Below, piece by piece: positions 10,835-22,894 of a stretch of DNA of 64,000 nucleotides. How positions within the stretch are numbered: the first letter of the stretch is position 1; each line of letters opens with the position of its first letter. The DNA comes from Deroplatys truncata (Eukaryota; Arthropoda; Insecta; Mantodea; Mantidae): contig CM060980.1 in NCBI GenBank assembly GCA_030765065.1, positions 60,744,364 to 60,808,363 on the forward strand, read 5' to 3'. The position numbers and the translations under genes are program-made. Below the pieces are notes generated by a model. That model worked only from the letters and a program-made list of their open reading frames with translations, made no database searches and had not been told where the DNA came from.

Positions 10835-11415
10835 TCAAGCCTTCAGAAAGCCTTTGATGTAAAGTACCAAAGTCATTCCATTGGGTTCTTCTTTCTTGTT
10901 CATGACTAACCAATCGTCTGCCTTAAGCCCAGAATTTTGGGTTAACAGTAAGTCTCTTGAATCCTTCTCTTTGAGGAGTTTGACTAGGAACCATGCAACT
11001 ACCCTGGTAGTTCGGGTTATTTCCCTAGCGGTTCTTAACCGCAGGATAGAACCTTCCCAGGTTTGATGCATGGCACCTTCTCCATCAACCATTTCATGGC
11101 TGTTTCATCAGCAAAAGTGATATGCAATACACCCTTCTCAGCATAGCTCTTCTTAAAATGGGGGCACCTCCAAACTTCCTCCAAAATAGCTGACTGAATT
11201 ATTACTGACTGATACTCTGTCAGTTGTTCCTCTGGATACCTGACCAGAACAACCGCCATTTTAGGGAAGTCAAAGCTTGACTATGTCGCCCCAGAAGTAC
11301 TGGGTTTGGCTGCAGTCTGCTCTCCACTCTTCGGTCTTTTTTGAACAGGCTTTTGATGCCCAGCTGGAGATGGAGTGCTGGTTTCAGACCTGTTCCTTTT
11401 AGTACCTATCCTTCA
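10835..11415 (-). pseudogene. LINE ORF1 with DUF4780-like domain
   Basis: From about 11415 the minus strand reads GTKRNRSETSTPSPAGHQKP, a Lys/Pro-rich N-terminus, then after a stop MAVVLVRYPEEQLTEY (11259). After a frame break near 11060 it continues WEGSILRLRTAREITRTTRV, VAWFLVK and GLKADDWLVMNKKEEPNGMT and ends at 10835. This order (VxxxPEEQLT; F.DE.A..WL; W.G..L; TRVV.W; LR..W.V......GVTL) is the DUF4780 pattern that I know from ORF1-type proteins of insect retroelements; the fold is thought to bind nucleic acid. ORF2 starts three bases after the TGA, which suggests coupled translation in the intact element. Confidence 0.75.
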
Positions 11416-12110
11416 TGAGAAAGCTGATCCTCACCTCCAAGAAAAATATGCAGTAGTACCAGTTTTCAAGATTTCTTAAACTGTGAGAAATGCAACTCTC
11501 ACGATTTATAGTTTAAAACCATAGGGATATGAGTAGAGCGTTACCCAAAATTAGCACTTAAGCCTATATACTTCTTTAAGTAGAGGCCTCAGTTATGTAC
11601 AAGCCCCGGGTATGGAATCGTGCCGATATAATAGTGGTCAAGGTTGGTAAGGAAATCCTAATCCACCTCTGCAACATCCAGCTCTTGCTTCTTACCTGGT
11701 TCTAGCACTCTACCTAAATGTTTGCTTTACAACCTTTTCCTTCACTTCTGAGCCCGAAACCTAGCCTATGTTAATAGTTAGTGTTTGAGCGTCAGACATT
11801 TGACATCAAACCAATACGATACGGGCTCATCCACGAGCTGGTGTAGAGCATCTTTGGGAAGCATGTCTTCCGGCAGCTCAGATGAAAAGTTTCCATCCAC
11901 CTCCCCTTTTGCCGCTCACCTAGGCTGATCTTTGTTCATAGGCTAATTGGCGTGTGGTGTACTTGAATTTAAACCAATAAGATATTGTCTCACCAGGGCT
12001 GATGTATAACACAGATGATAAGGAGTTTCCGTCAACATTAAATAAAGAAAAACACCATAGGGAGCCAGAAGCATCGAAACGTTTCCGTGCACTCGACAGT
12101 ACTAAGCACA
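11416..12110 (-). repeat. Repeat upstream of LINE ORF1, possible 5' leader; second copy at 61240-61680
   Basis: On the minus strand, 12105 down to about 11650 aligns with the plus strand at 61240-61680. Shared words include TTTTTCTTTATTTAA, ACCAGCCCTGG (ATCAGCCCTGG here), TTGGTTTGAATTAAA/TTGGTTTAAATTCAA, GAACAAAAGTCGGTCCTAGG/GAACAAAGATCAGCCTAGG, and GATTTGACGTCAAA/GGTTTGATGTCAAA. As it lies just ahead of ORF1 on the same strand it could be the LINE 5' untranslated region, but it could also be an older element that the LINE landed in. No conserved ORF is evident across the two copies. Confidence 0.6.
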
Positions 12111-12439
12111 CGCAACAAAAGTGTCATTTTCCAGAATAACTCTACCATTTTAAGTTTTCTTGATCTTAAAAAACAGACCGAAGAGACTAATAATTTTGTG
12201 TTTCAGAACATAATACAAGAAACAGGAAAAGAAACCAGATTTAACTTTTATAAGACATTGGCGATTCCAACCCGAATGTATAGTCGTGAGGCATGAACTA
12301 TAAAGAAAAAAAGAATGCTATAAAATAAATGATACAGAAATGCAATTAAAGGGCGTACAATAATGGATAAAATAAAAAGTTAAAAAATCAGAGACGAATT
12401 AGTTATTGGTCCGATAAATGACAAAATAAAACAAGATTG

Positions 12440-12600
12440 AGAAAGCATTTGCAGAGAATTGGAGCAAACCCGATATCCCAAAATGCATACGTACACCAAC
12501 TATATAGGAAAAGAGATACTGGAAGACCGATGAGAAGATGGATAGAGACATGAGACCGGAACAGGAGATATCTCCTAATCTATGAGGAGATGATGATGAA
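12440..12600 (+). pseudogene. RTE-like LINE C-terminal remnant
   Basis: One frame reads YIGKRDTGRPMRRWIET followed by a stop and an acidic/methionine tail from a GATGATGATG run. The Gly-Arg-Pro-x-x-Arg-Trp motif close to the end is characteristic of the C-terminus of many RTE/CR1-type LINE polyproteins. Only about 50 codons can be traced. It lies in plus orientation, opposite to the neighbouring LINE at 9850-11415. Confidence 0.55.
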
Positions 12601-13647
12601 CATATTGTTTGCTTCTTTATAGGGTATTCCATTTATGTATGTAATTTTAAAAATCATAATTATGTGACTCAATATTGAATTTGTGGTTAATATCCATGCA
12701 TTTGGAATATTAAATACATAAGTTGAAGGTATCGTTCCTTGAACGACTGGAAAAAAGCTTGTTGAAGCTTCAACGAAACCTATTTAATGATTAAGATATG
12801 TGTACTGGTTTTGAATAAGGGATTTATTTAAAGCTATGACGTCATTGTGTTAATAGTGCAATGAAATGAATTATAGAATTTTATTCTCTAATTTGAAGGA
12901 TTTAATTACTTAATGTTACTGTTAGTAACATGACCTACCAGAAAGTGAGTCATGCCAATGATTTTTCAGCGTCAAAACGATGATGTCTTTACTGTACTAG
13001 TTTCAATAAATATATTTCTCCTGAGGATTGATTTTAAGCCATCCTTTCTACTAAACTTTAAATGATTCAGGCAGAGGTAAAATTAGCAAATCTGTGTAGT
13101 GGCTTGTGAGGCTTTATAAAAGCAACCGAAGCTAATACTGCACCCTTTTATTTTTAGGAGTTGGGTTGACCCTTGTGAAACAAAACCTCGTAAAGAGCTG
13201 CGTCCCTCCGATGTACTCTTTAATTTACAAATATCAACATTCGACTTGCGGATACAGCAGTAAATCGCCGTGCAGACTGCTTTACATCCTAAGACCGAGC
13301 GAGTGAGCGAGGGCAGGACAATCAAGTAAGTTTACAGAGACAATCAGGGACGGACGTGGAGGAGGACGATTTGGGTTTTTGGTCCGGGCTGGGCGGTGGA
13401 TGTAAGGGCGAACGGCGGATTTACATATTCATGGCTGAGCGGAGCTGCCCGCAGAGCGAATACCACCCGCTGTGCCCAGCTCTTACAGAAGAAGAAAAGC
13501 GGTCACTATCACAGTGGCGGATCCAAGCGGCGATTTTTTCTATTAGTTGGACTTAGTTCTTGGCTTAATAAAGATGTCATTTTACAGCAAGTCAGCCTTG
13601 TGTAAACTCAATTCGCAAGTTGTAGACTCCATTCTTGAATATTACTC
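12601..13647. other. Unassigned; holds a small GC-rich island at 13330-13560
   Basis: Most is AT-rich without signal. At 13330-13560 base composition rises and two overlapping open frames occur, but neither resembles a known protein and both end within 80 codons. It might be a remnant exon or a fragment of a GC-rich repeat; nothing in the sequence decides. Confidence 0.3.
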
Positions 13648-14437
13648 TCTCTGTTAGTTATGTACCTACAGAGGAAGTATTGCATTCCACGCAAAAATGC
13701 GACACAGGAAATACACATTTGAGGCTCCCTAAATAAAACAAAAATGTAACAGGGCTTGTATGTGTGAACAGCATAACTCAAAACCGAAAAGTCTGTTAAA
13801 TACCAAACTTGGTTTTCAATTCAGCATCTTCAAAGATTGCAACAGGAAAATTTTCAAGAAAATCTCCCTCCCCCCACTCACTTTACTTGGAAAAATGTTC
13901 GTTTTCTTTTATTTTATTTTCTTAAAAAATATCTAACGATTTTGCTTTAAATACCATATGTTTAAAATATTTTCATGACAAATAAAATATATATCTTGAT
14001 TTAAATCCATTTATTGTGAATGAGTTTTATAATTGGTAAATCATAAGAGAGATAAAATCTTACTCCACAAAAATGCAGATTTCGTTAAAGCCCACAATTT
14101 ATGTCAAATAACATTTTTGTGACGTTAAGTATTTCCAAGATATTCTTTGATTTTTGTTTGAATTTTTAAATACTTAAACTATTTTGAAGTAATAAGTCGT
14201 TATTCGCTTTTTTCTGATTGTGATGGATAGATAACGAACTTCAAAGCCATTACATGGCGATGGAATTGATTATCACTTAAGCTTGCTGTATTCCCCTTAT
14301 ATCTGCAACAAGATCGTAATAACAATATTTCTGCAAATTTTCATCTGGATTAATGTGAAACATATAGAATACTAAGATTCTATAAGTTTAATTTGTAGTA
14401 GAGTGGTTACAGAAAGTCATGTAAATGTAACACATTG
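13648..14437 (+). repeat. R850 repeat, full-length but diverged copy
   Basis: It starts in TTAGTTATGTACCTACAGAG and contains TATTGCATTCCACGCAAAAA, TACCAAACTTGG, CCATATGTTTAAAATATTTT and TTTCGTTAAAGCCCACAATT in order. It ends with GAAAGTCATGTAAATGTAAC and ACACATTGGAT. Internal deletions shorten it and the TG tract is reduced. Confidence 0.78.
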
Positions 14438-15954
14438 GATATGTTTTAAATTAAGGTACACTAAGTATTGCTTCTCTAAGGTAAAATGCTAATGTTACAG
14501 AGAAAGTGGCCATATCCTCATGATTTCCTATTAATTACATAGGTACATGGAATAGAAATATGTTGAAATTAATAATTAATAAACTTTAAAAAGAAGCCAT
14601 AAAATAGTTAGTCCACGTATATGATGAAAACTACCTCATACAGAAGACTTCATTGAGTATCTAACTTCAGTAATGTGAAATTTTAATAATATAACAGTTA
14701 TCTGATAACATGTTGCCCCTTCTTTGGTATGATTAGACAGGGCAAAAATGTCAACCTCACATGTATGTTACTGAATATGTTATCGTTCTTAATGCACAAT
14801 TAAAAGAAAGGTTTGACATTTTGTGAGCGTATTGTCTAAATATAGAAAAGGTGTTAAAAATAACTTTACTATTAAATTAAATAATGTTTGCTGTAATCTA
14901 ATTGATAGTGTGATCTCGCGCGAGGGTTGCCGGTAAGTGCCTTCCGGCTCGGGACCTGGGTGGGTACCTACGATGGGTGTCGGAATAGCTAGCGCGGAAA
15001 CAGTAGAACAACAGCGAGTGTGAAATAAAAAGCACATTTATATGTCACGTACTTGTTTAGGAATTAGTAGGTTCTTCTTCACGAAAGTTCCGCTTTGTAT
15101 GCGAGGCCTATATCAGGGACTGCCGTCGCCAGGACGAGTATTGTTGAGTTCAGTTAAATAGAGTTGAGTTGTCTTAGAAGTGACGAAGAGAAAAGTGACA
15201 GTTTAAGTGTAAGTTACAACGCAGCAGTCAGTTGTCAGTCGTGCAATTCAGCAGTTCAGTTGTGATTTGATGCGACGGATAAATTGTGTTGTATTCGAGC
15301 CATAACTCAAGTGTGACATTTGTGCTACGTTGAGCGCTTAGTGATAAATAATGTGTGTTCGCAGTAAGTGGTGTTCTCATTTGTTACAGTATTTCAGCTA
15401 TGAAATGTAAAATGTAAGCGGAGAAGGGTAATTTTTTTTATTTTTTAATCTTCCTATAATTATGGGTCACGTTTAAAACGCAGAGTACAATTTGATCAAA
15501 AAGAAACATTTAAGGTAACATAAATATGTATATATACGTACATATGTATACATAAAACATAACAGTTTTATATATATACATATACAATATAGGTATATAA
15601 CTGGTATATCGGTGATTTTGATTTGTGTGTTAAAAAGGCCGTATAAGTCTACTGGCAGCATACATGATTTTATTTGTATAAATTAAAGGAGAAAATTAGC
15701 ACCTTTATTGAAATATAAAGATAATTTTCAAATCAGTTTTAATCAATTACATTAATCATTAATTTTATTCTACATTACAAAGGAATAGCATTTTACAAAT
15801 AGAAAATAGTATGGGAAACGGAGCAGTTATATTTCAAACCAAATGTTTGTCAACATACACAGAAAGCGAAATACGAGTATATGAATTTTTCAAATCGGAA
15901 GAGGAAATTTCTTAACAATTATATAAAAACCAATGCTTTACTATTTCTGATTCT
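14438..15954. other. Unassigned sequence around the candidate first exon
   Basis: Apart from the candidate promoter at 15100-15363, I see only AT-rich DNA, with TA-rich runs at about 15520-15600, and a short GC-richer patch at 14910-15010. Confidence 0.4.
15100..15363 (+). promoter_or_regulatory. Candidate promoter and non-coding first exon with splice donor
   Basis: A CTATATCAGG word at about 15109 precedes the insect-type initiator TCAGTT (15150-15155). About 210 bases rich in CAGTT/GTTCAGT words follow, without a good start codon, ending at a strong donor CA|GTAAGTG (GT at 15364-15365). Another GTAAGTG donor-like site lies at 14933. Such Inr-rich leaders ending in a consensus donor are usual for 5' exons of insect genes and also occur at LTR promoters. 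There is no DPE at the expected spacing, and TATA to Inr is about 40 bases, longer than the usual 30. No coding exon can be linked to it. Confidence 0.3.
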
Positions 15955-16778
15955 TACGTAATGCATCATGACTTTCTACGCTCACTCTTTAAACGCTATT
16001 CACACAAGAGCTTATTCTTCTGTTTATTTATTTCTAATAGAGTTAAATCTTTATTTCATTGCGACGTAGGCATAACCAGAGTATCTCAGTAAATAAACTA
16101 AAGCAATAGTCAAATGTTTTAAAAGAATAGGTCGCTATGCAATAAATTCCGTTTTCTTTGCATGATCATGAGAGAATAGCAATTTTCAGTTTAAAAAGGT
16201 ATAAAATATTTGAAAATTCAAACCGCTAACAAAGAATATCTCGGAAATGGCTTCAGTCATAAAAAAAAGTTTGACATAAATTCTGTCCTTTAACGATTTT
16301 TACATTTTTGCTGTAGCATAATTTTGTCTCTCTTACGGTTTACCGGTTCTACAAAAGTAATTCAGCTAGAAGAGGACTTCATAGGCTTCTAGATATACGC
16401 ACATTTAATTTGACATGCAAATTTCTTAAATAAATGGAATTTTAATCAAAACTTTTAGTGCCATTTTTGAGAAAACCAAAAATAACGAAACTTTTTCTAT
16501 GTAAAGGATAGTATAGGGTGGGAAATTTTATTGAAAATATTTTTGTGACTTATTCTTGGAAGACTGAACTTAAATACCAAGTTAGGTGTTTAACTGACTG
16601 TTCGTTTCTGAGTTGCTACTTTTTATACTCATACGGACACTCAAACTCACAGGGACTTTTTCCAAACAAGATTTTAATCATGGGACCTCAAAATCCGTAT
16701 TACCACTGAAATCTCGGCATCTTATTTTTGGCTGGAATGCAGTACTTCCCCTACTTACTATGGGTAAGTAATACTGAA
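15955..16778 (-). repeat. R850 repeat, near-complete copy
   Basis: Minus orientation. It begins at GTAATGCATCATGACTTTCT and passes the CATGATCATGAGAGAATAGC landmark, CTCTTACGGTTTACCGG, TTTTTGAGAAAACCAAAAAT, AAATACCAAGTTAGG and GAAATCTCGG. It ends around CAGTACTTCCCCTACTTACT at 16740-16760. The CA-rich tract is short. Confidence 0.8.
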
Positions 16779-18616
16779 AGTTAAACAAGTTTTGGAAATT
16801 TTTTCCATTGCAGAAAGCCATTGTTAACAAACGCGTGTATAGAGTTAGAAGATTGATTCTTTCATGCAGTCAGCGTTATATGTTTTGAAATAACAACTAT
16901 GATAAAACTATGAAATTGGAAGTGACACAAAACTATATAGTTATGATTATTAAAAATCTAAAGTATTACCTTTAAAAATGTTTAGCACAAAGTATTAAAA
17001 TAAAATTGAACACACACAAAACATTTATATATCAAATGATGTAAATAATGAAGTGGAGAAACAAGGCTTCAAGGTTTCGTTTACATCTGTAAGTTGTTTT
17101 TAACCTGTGGCCTTTTGAATGCAGCAAAATCTGTCACTTTGCACAACACAAGTATATTATCAAAGCTGAATACAAGAGACATAATATGTGGCCAAAACCA
17201 GAAGCACACCTTTTATCGTTAGTGACAATAAAATTCCATAACTTGATTTCTCGTAAAACCAAATAAATAATAATCGAGCACTATATTAATTATACAGTTA
17301 ATTATAGGGTACTGCGTAAATAAGCATACTGATTTATGTTCACCAATATAGGTAGAACCTCCAACAGTTTTGATTGAATACTTCACATATGTTCAATACG
17401 ATTTTCATTACTGAACACTAAGCTTTCTGTGTAATCATTAGTTTCCATTATAGGTTCCATACTCTCACATAGAGAGTTTTGTTATTAGCTGCGATTTCAG
17501 TACACGCTGTTAAAATGTCAAATACATGCACCATTCTTAGATATCACATACATATACCACGCTAGATCCGCAAGTGCGTGTCACAGAAATGACTTCAAGA
17601 ATTATTAGTTCCATGTTAGAGGGTATCTGTAAGGAATTTGATATTAAGTCAGGTTTAACAAGGGAACTTATCTGCAACATTTGCAACCAACAGAAAATTT
17701 TATTTCTTAGTTTTCCTTTCCAGTACTACCAATCTTATATCACTAATTTCAACTAGTTACACGCGTTTCAAACTATCAACATCATTTTGCACTAAGTCTG
17801 TGATTAATATAAAATACCTGATAATTCCTTTCATATTTAATAAGCTGATTGTCATTAAGAGTATGTAATGTTTAATAATGTGTTACAAAATTAAAATTCC
17901 TGTTGATGTCATATTAAATGAGTATCCACAGATAAAGTTCTCCTCACATTTTACATTTCTCAAATGTTTGTATCACCCAGTGATTTTCATTACCGGGAGC
18001 TTGCAGTTAAGTGATCATTTATTTCACGATTTTAAATATAGGCTAAATATATAGGTGTTATTTATTTTACAATGTAATATGCAAAACCATATTGCTTTAG
18101 TTCATAAATGTATCACTAAAATAATATGTGAAGATTTCCATGCAGTCTCCACTAGCTCTTCTTGAATTATTTCATTTATTCTCGTTTGCTTCACAGTGTA
18201 ATTTTAAAGATTCGCTTAATAAACAGTCTATAACTGACGAATGTGTTGAAATACTAAAAGTCACATATACGGATTACAATAAAATTAAACCTTCACTGTA
18301 CTCCCTTTCGTGAACTGGAACTGAAAGAATCAGTGAATAAATTAAACATTTACCGAAAATCGAAATCTAATTTGCATAGCGAAAAATCCTTTTGACTAAT
18401 ATTTAATAATGAAAGTGTGACAAAATATTATGGAATGCGGGCGTTTAATAGTTCTCAGAAAAATAAAATTAATTAAAAACACCGAAGTTGTTGGAACTAA
18501 TATGTTAGTTGAAGCATGTTTCACCCAAAGCGCACTAAGCTGCACTGTATCTCAGGAGAATACCCTGAGTTTCAATTTAATCTTCTCGCGTGCAGCCAAC
18601 TTCACCGCTTTAATCC
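16779..18616. other. Unassigned AT-rich sequence
   Basis: About 1.8 kb without a repeat shared inside the window or a protein-like frame. The few open frames of 60-70 codons have AT-driven composition and no motif. Confidence 0.5.
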
Positions 18617-19215
18617 TTAGAAGGCCGATCTACTATTAAATACGAATACAATAGTCTTACCACAAGAGGAGGTGGTTAAGGTACTGAGATGGGAGTGATT
18701 CCGAAACTGAGGCAGAGCACGTACGCAGGCCATCCGGTCTACCGTGATCCCTGGGAGGGAGGGGGACCAGATCCGGATGACGACGGGCGAAAGCACGGAC
18801 GGGGTCCTTAATGTTTCCAGATTGAACACCTCCAACGCCCATCCATTGTGCCTCGAGCAGCGCCTTCCGAAAGCACCTGGAAGCGGGTTTCCAACCGAGC
18901 TGTAGTTTCCAACCTGGACGACGTCAGGAAGAAACCTCCTCAGAGTGCACAGCCACCGTCCAGCCGCAACCAACCGAACACCGTCGCCTGGCCCTACAAC
19001 CCCGAAACAGATGACAAGGAAGATGATGGATACAGGAAATGAGGAGCAGAAGAGTAGTGGAAGGAGATGAACCACCCCTGCATTCGCCTGCCGACCCGGG
19101 GAAATCATGAAGGACTCATGGGCCAAAATGAGCAGTCGTCGGGGATGGAACCCGGGACCTCCCGAATGCGAGTCGCACATGTCTGCAGCGTCACCCCACT
19201 CGGTAAGAAGAGGTG
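18617..19215 (-). mobile_element. GC-rich retroposon with tRNA-like head
   Basis: Read on the minus strand from about 19205, ACCGAGTGGGGTGACGCTG resembles an A-box region and GGTTCCATCCCC a B-box, followed by a long GC-rich body to about 18620. A related, shorter copy is at 56556-56927. They share the segments ending CCAGATTGAACAC/CCAGACTGAACAT, CACCTCCAACGC/CACATCCAACGC, and the GATGA...GAGG...AGTAGTGG...CACCCC stretch. Together these suggest a tRNA-derived SINE-like element with an unusually long body. A 187-codon open frame spans it but is a by-product of GC-rich non-coding repeat DNA. Confidence 0.5.
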
Positions 19216-19880
19216 ACCAGTGGGTTCGGAATCTCCGTAAGGGGGGAAGGTTCTGACCCCTTCAGCTGCCGTGGTGAGGCTCCTGCGGATCCTGAGCACT
19301 CGTGGTACTCCTGACGTTACTAGAAGTACGCTGGACCGAACATTCGAGTCCCTCTAGTTGGGGAGCTGCTCGGATTGGGTTGGACTCGGCGGGGCAATGG
19401 TTCCCGATACCTATGGGAGATAGGCTGCTTTTAGGCCCAGGCGGGGTTGTGAGACGCCCCAATGTTCTCCGGCACCAACCATGAGTGAGAGTTGGTAGAA
19501 GGCATGCTAGATTGCTATTGGCCCCACCGTGATTTACGGTAGTGGCCCCGTTTCGGGATGACGTGCGGGCTGAGGGGTGCTTGGGCTAAGGCTCTTGCCC
19601 TGGTAGACCTTCGCTCAACAACTCAACATATGGGTTGGGAAACATAGTACGGCGTAGACAACCCGAAGTGCAGCGAAGGCAGAGAAGTTGCATGTATATC
19701 AGGGGTTAGAATGAAAAACCATAAACGATTACTTTCACTATATACAATCAACTGCCATACTATGGATGACCACTCACCTTTGCGTGTGCATGTGAGCGTG
19801 AGGCCGACAGACGTATTGTTCGGCCCAGGCCCAACAGAACGATTGTGCCATCATCATTGTATTACATTACATTATATTAG
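19216..19880. repeat. GC-rich block, possible LINE 3' region
   Basis: Composition stays GC-rich to about 19690 and ends in a run of ATTACATTACATTATATTA at 19860-19880, similar to the short tandem tails at the 3' end of some LINEs. No RT or other domain is readable. It may belong to the same insertion as 18617-19215 or be a separate element. Confidence 0.3.
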
Positions 19881-20869
19881 CATTTGTTCCTTTCGTTTTA
19901 TTACCCTTAAAATGTCCCCTATTATCTTACAAATTATACAGCTTATATTTTATGTTAGCTATATGAATACAGCACTTTATTTTCATGCAGATATGGCTTT
20001 ATAAATAACGAAAACTTCATCATGTCAGAAAAAAGAAAACGAAAGTGGTTTATATTATTTATTGATTTGGTTACAAGTTTAACATCCTTTAACCAAGGAG
20101 GCAATATTCAGTGAATAAATGAAACGGTCAAATTATGATCAGAGTAACACAACATTCATCTTACCAGCATAAAGGAAAATCCCATAAAAACCCCTCTTTA
20201 AAATCTTTCCAAACCAGATTTGAACTCCGGGCCTCTTTAACATAAAGCGGTATAATGGATCATCCAAGAAATAGTTTGATGCTACATTTTATTAAGGGTG
20301 TAGAATTCAGTGTTTAAACAGTTCTGAATTTTTCACAATGAATATTATGGAATATGCTTTTCCCCGGTTGCATTTAATTACTGTCAAAATTATCAAATAA
20401 ACTAAACTGCTGTCAATATTTTTCTTAGTGCATACTTATTTTCTGTCAGACATTGCATGTATTACACACATTTAGCTATATATACATGCATTTCTTTATA
20501 ATTCAAGTATTCACTGGTAAGCATATAGTAGTATTACGACTATACTAAACCGCCATAGTTCAGATTTAAGGGTTTTGTATGCTTTTTAATGTTATTATTT
20601 TTACGTAAGTTTACATGTTGGCTGATAGTTTTAATATTGGTGCTTAGTTCATCTATTAGAAAATGTTTGAGATAAAATGCATGCCACCATGAATACTAAC
20701 GGTTACCGGCAATGCTAATGCTAACAAATATATATTTATAAAATGATAAAATAGAAAAATGACGTTTCATTCACTGTATTTACAAACATTTTAACATATA
20801 TTCCTTTAATCCAAAATTAAATATGTAGTATCAAATTGTCTCTAAAGTTGTGTAATATTAACGATTCTA
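19881..20869. other. Unassigned AT-rich sequence
   Basis: Nothing recognisable on either strand. Confidence 0.5.
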
Positions 20870-22410
20870 TATACTAGGGTAGTCAGACCATCACTACTGT
20901 ACGCTGCAATAGTCTGGTGGACTAAGACACAAGAATTAAACTAAGGAGGATCCAAAAGATGTATCCACTCTAGCAATAACTGGGGTACTGGGCACGACGC
21001 CTTCTGCAGCAATGGAAACACTCTTGAGCCTGACCCCTTTGGATAAAGGGGAAGGTCAGAATGGCTTTCCGCAGACTGCAGCAAACCAAAACAACTAAGA
21101 TTCCTAGGTCTGCATCGGGAATCTTTGCCGTAAAGAAGGAGGTAGTAGATCCGATTTTCGAGACGCAAACAGACTTCTCGGAAAACTTTACATCGCTATA
21201 AGAAATTCAAGAGGACTTTTCGAAGAGAAATTATTGCAAAAGTTCCATCAGAAACTACCTTAGTGTTCTTTGATCTGGTTCACAGATGGCGCAAAAACAG
21301 GCTCAGAGACGGGTTCTGGGGTATTTGGTTTAACACAGATGTAGTTTTAGTAATTAACTGCGTCTGGTAGCCTCAGTATTTCAATCCGAAGTATTTGCCA
21401 TTCTACAATATGCAAAATAAAATCTTAGAATAGAGTATAAAAATAAACAATATTCATTTTTTCAGACAGCCAGGCAGCACTAAAGGCTTTAGTGTCACCT
21501 AGACTGGTAGGTGGATGTATTGCTGCTTTATCCAGCCTGGCAGAACATAAAGTATGTTTGTCATGGGTCCCAGGGCATAAAGGCATCGAAGGCAACGAGA
21601 AAGCTGACGAACTTGCAAAGCAAGGATCAAAACAGCTGAAACTCATACCATCTAGCCACCTCTAGACACACCTAAGTGTTCCATTAGAGCGGCTATAACA
21701 AACTGGTGTAAAAGACCTAGAAGAGGATTCCAGGAATTCGGCATTGGAAATTGTTTACCAAAGTATCATGCAAACCTTTAACTGACAGACTGCTTAAATG
21801 TAGTAAGTCTCAGTTAAAAACAATAGTAGCTGCTGCGTATATACCAATTAGAAAGCACCTACACATAGGAGGCAGGTTCCAGGGCAACATGACTGTAGAT
21901 TGTGTGAGTCAGAAACTGAAACATCCTATCATATGTGCATACTGAGGCTTTCCCGGCCGGCATCATAACTAATAAATGAATTACAACTATCCGGGCTTGT
22001 AGGCCATGGTCCAAAAGGCATCGTGGATACCGACGTTTCGCCAAGTACAGCGCTTGGAATCTCCGACCACCGCAGACACTGAATCACTTCACCCTGAAGA
22101 TCCCAAGCGCTATACTTGACGAAATTTCGGTATCCACGATGCCTTCTAGACCACGGCCTATAAGTCCGGATAATTGTAATTCATTTATTAGTTATCCTAT
22201 CATATATTATGCTCCTGTGAAGCATTAACATCAAGGAGGTATAAGATTTTGGGGAAACTTTTTATGGAACCAGAATACTGCTACCCCAACACACTACGGG
22301 GCCTGTGTAATCTGGTGAGGTCACAGGACTAGTGTAAAGAGATAGCAATCATTACAGGGTTGGCACAATAAGCCGTTAGTGCAACCCGAGCATTTGCAGA
22401 CGGGTCCAAG
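20870..22410 (+). pseudogene. LINE ORF2 C-terminal half: RT end, RNase H and terminal Cys motif
   Basis: RPSLLYAAIVWWTKTQELN near 20890 and the ITGVLGTTPSAAMETLLSL block (20970-21030) match the C-terminal part of I/Jockey-type RT. An RNase H domain follows with all four catalytic positions visible over several frames: FTDGAKTGS (21279-21305), QSEVFAILQYAK (about 21380), SDSQAALKAL (21462-21491) and NEKADELAKQGS, plus the histidine loop WVPGHKGIEG. Then CESETETSYHM, part of the Cys-rich tail, is cut by a palindromic insertion at 21936-22194. After it comes CEALTSRRYKILGKLFMEP and LRGLCNLVRS, and the tail continues to about 22410. Frameshifts and stops make it inactive. It may be the same family as 9850-11415. 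Confidence 0.85.
21936..22194. mobile_element. Palindromic MITE-like element inserted in the LINE
   Basis: From about 21966 to 22194 the sequence folds on itself: TAACTAATAAATGAATTAC with its complement at 22176-22194, and GGCATCGTGGATACCGA with TCGGTATCCACGATGCC in the other arm. Arms are close to 100 bases with about 30 bases between. On the left, an extra stretch beginning GTGCATACTGAGGCTTTCCC precedes the palindrome. TCCTATCATAT occurs on both sides (about 21925-21935 and 22195-22205), consistent with an 11-bp target duplication. The LINE reading resumes after it. Confidence 0.8.
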
Positions 22411-22888
22411 TCCACGGAAAAAAATATTAACGATTTGATATCAGATACGATTAACGGAGGAAAAACTATAACCATAAAGAGTCACAATTTAAATCCAAAT
22501 GTCCAGTGCTGGTGCTTGAAACAAACACTTTCATATATAAAAATGATTATACACACGACGAATTTTAACAGGGAATGATGGGAAACCATTACAACTGGAT
22601 TATATTATTTAGAAATGTATTAATATATTTATTTACTGCACCAATAATATCTCTAAGTACGTAATTAAAACCCTCTAGGTTTTGTATAGAATATAAAGTG
22701 ATATCTTGCGCTCAGAGGTTTTGAATAAAACGTAATCGCTCTTAAGTAGCTTAGTTTGCAAAACAAGGAACAGCTAACGTGTGGTTTAATTAATACCTTT
22801 GAGATATATCAGAATAACATTGACTTGTCACAATTTCATTTACCAGAAGCAAAATACTTGGCTAACGGCTTGCCGGCGTATTACATAC
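22411..22888. other. Unassigned AT-rich sequence
   Basis: No signal seen. Confidence 0.45.
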
Positions 22889-22894
22889 AAACAG

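Noticed and set aside
18617-19180. 187-codon open frame on the minus strand
   Set aside because: It lies in a GC-rich tRNA-derived repeat with a relative at 56556-56927 and has no domain; long frames are expected by chance in GC-rich DNA with few stops.
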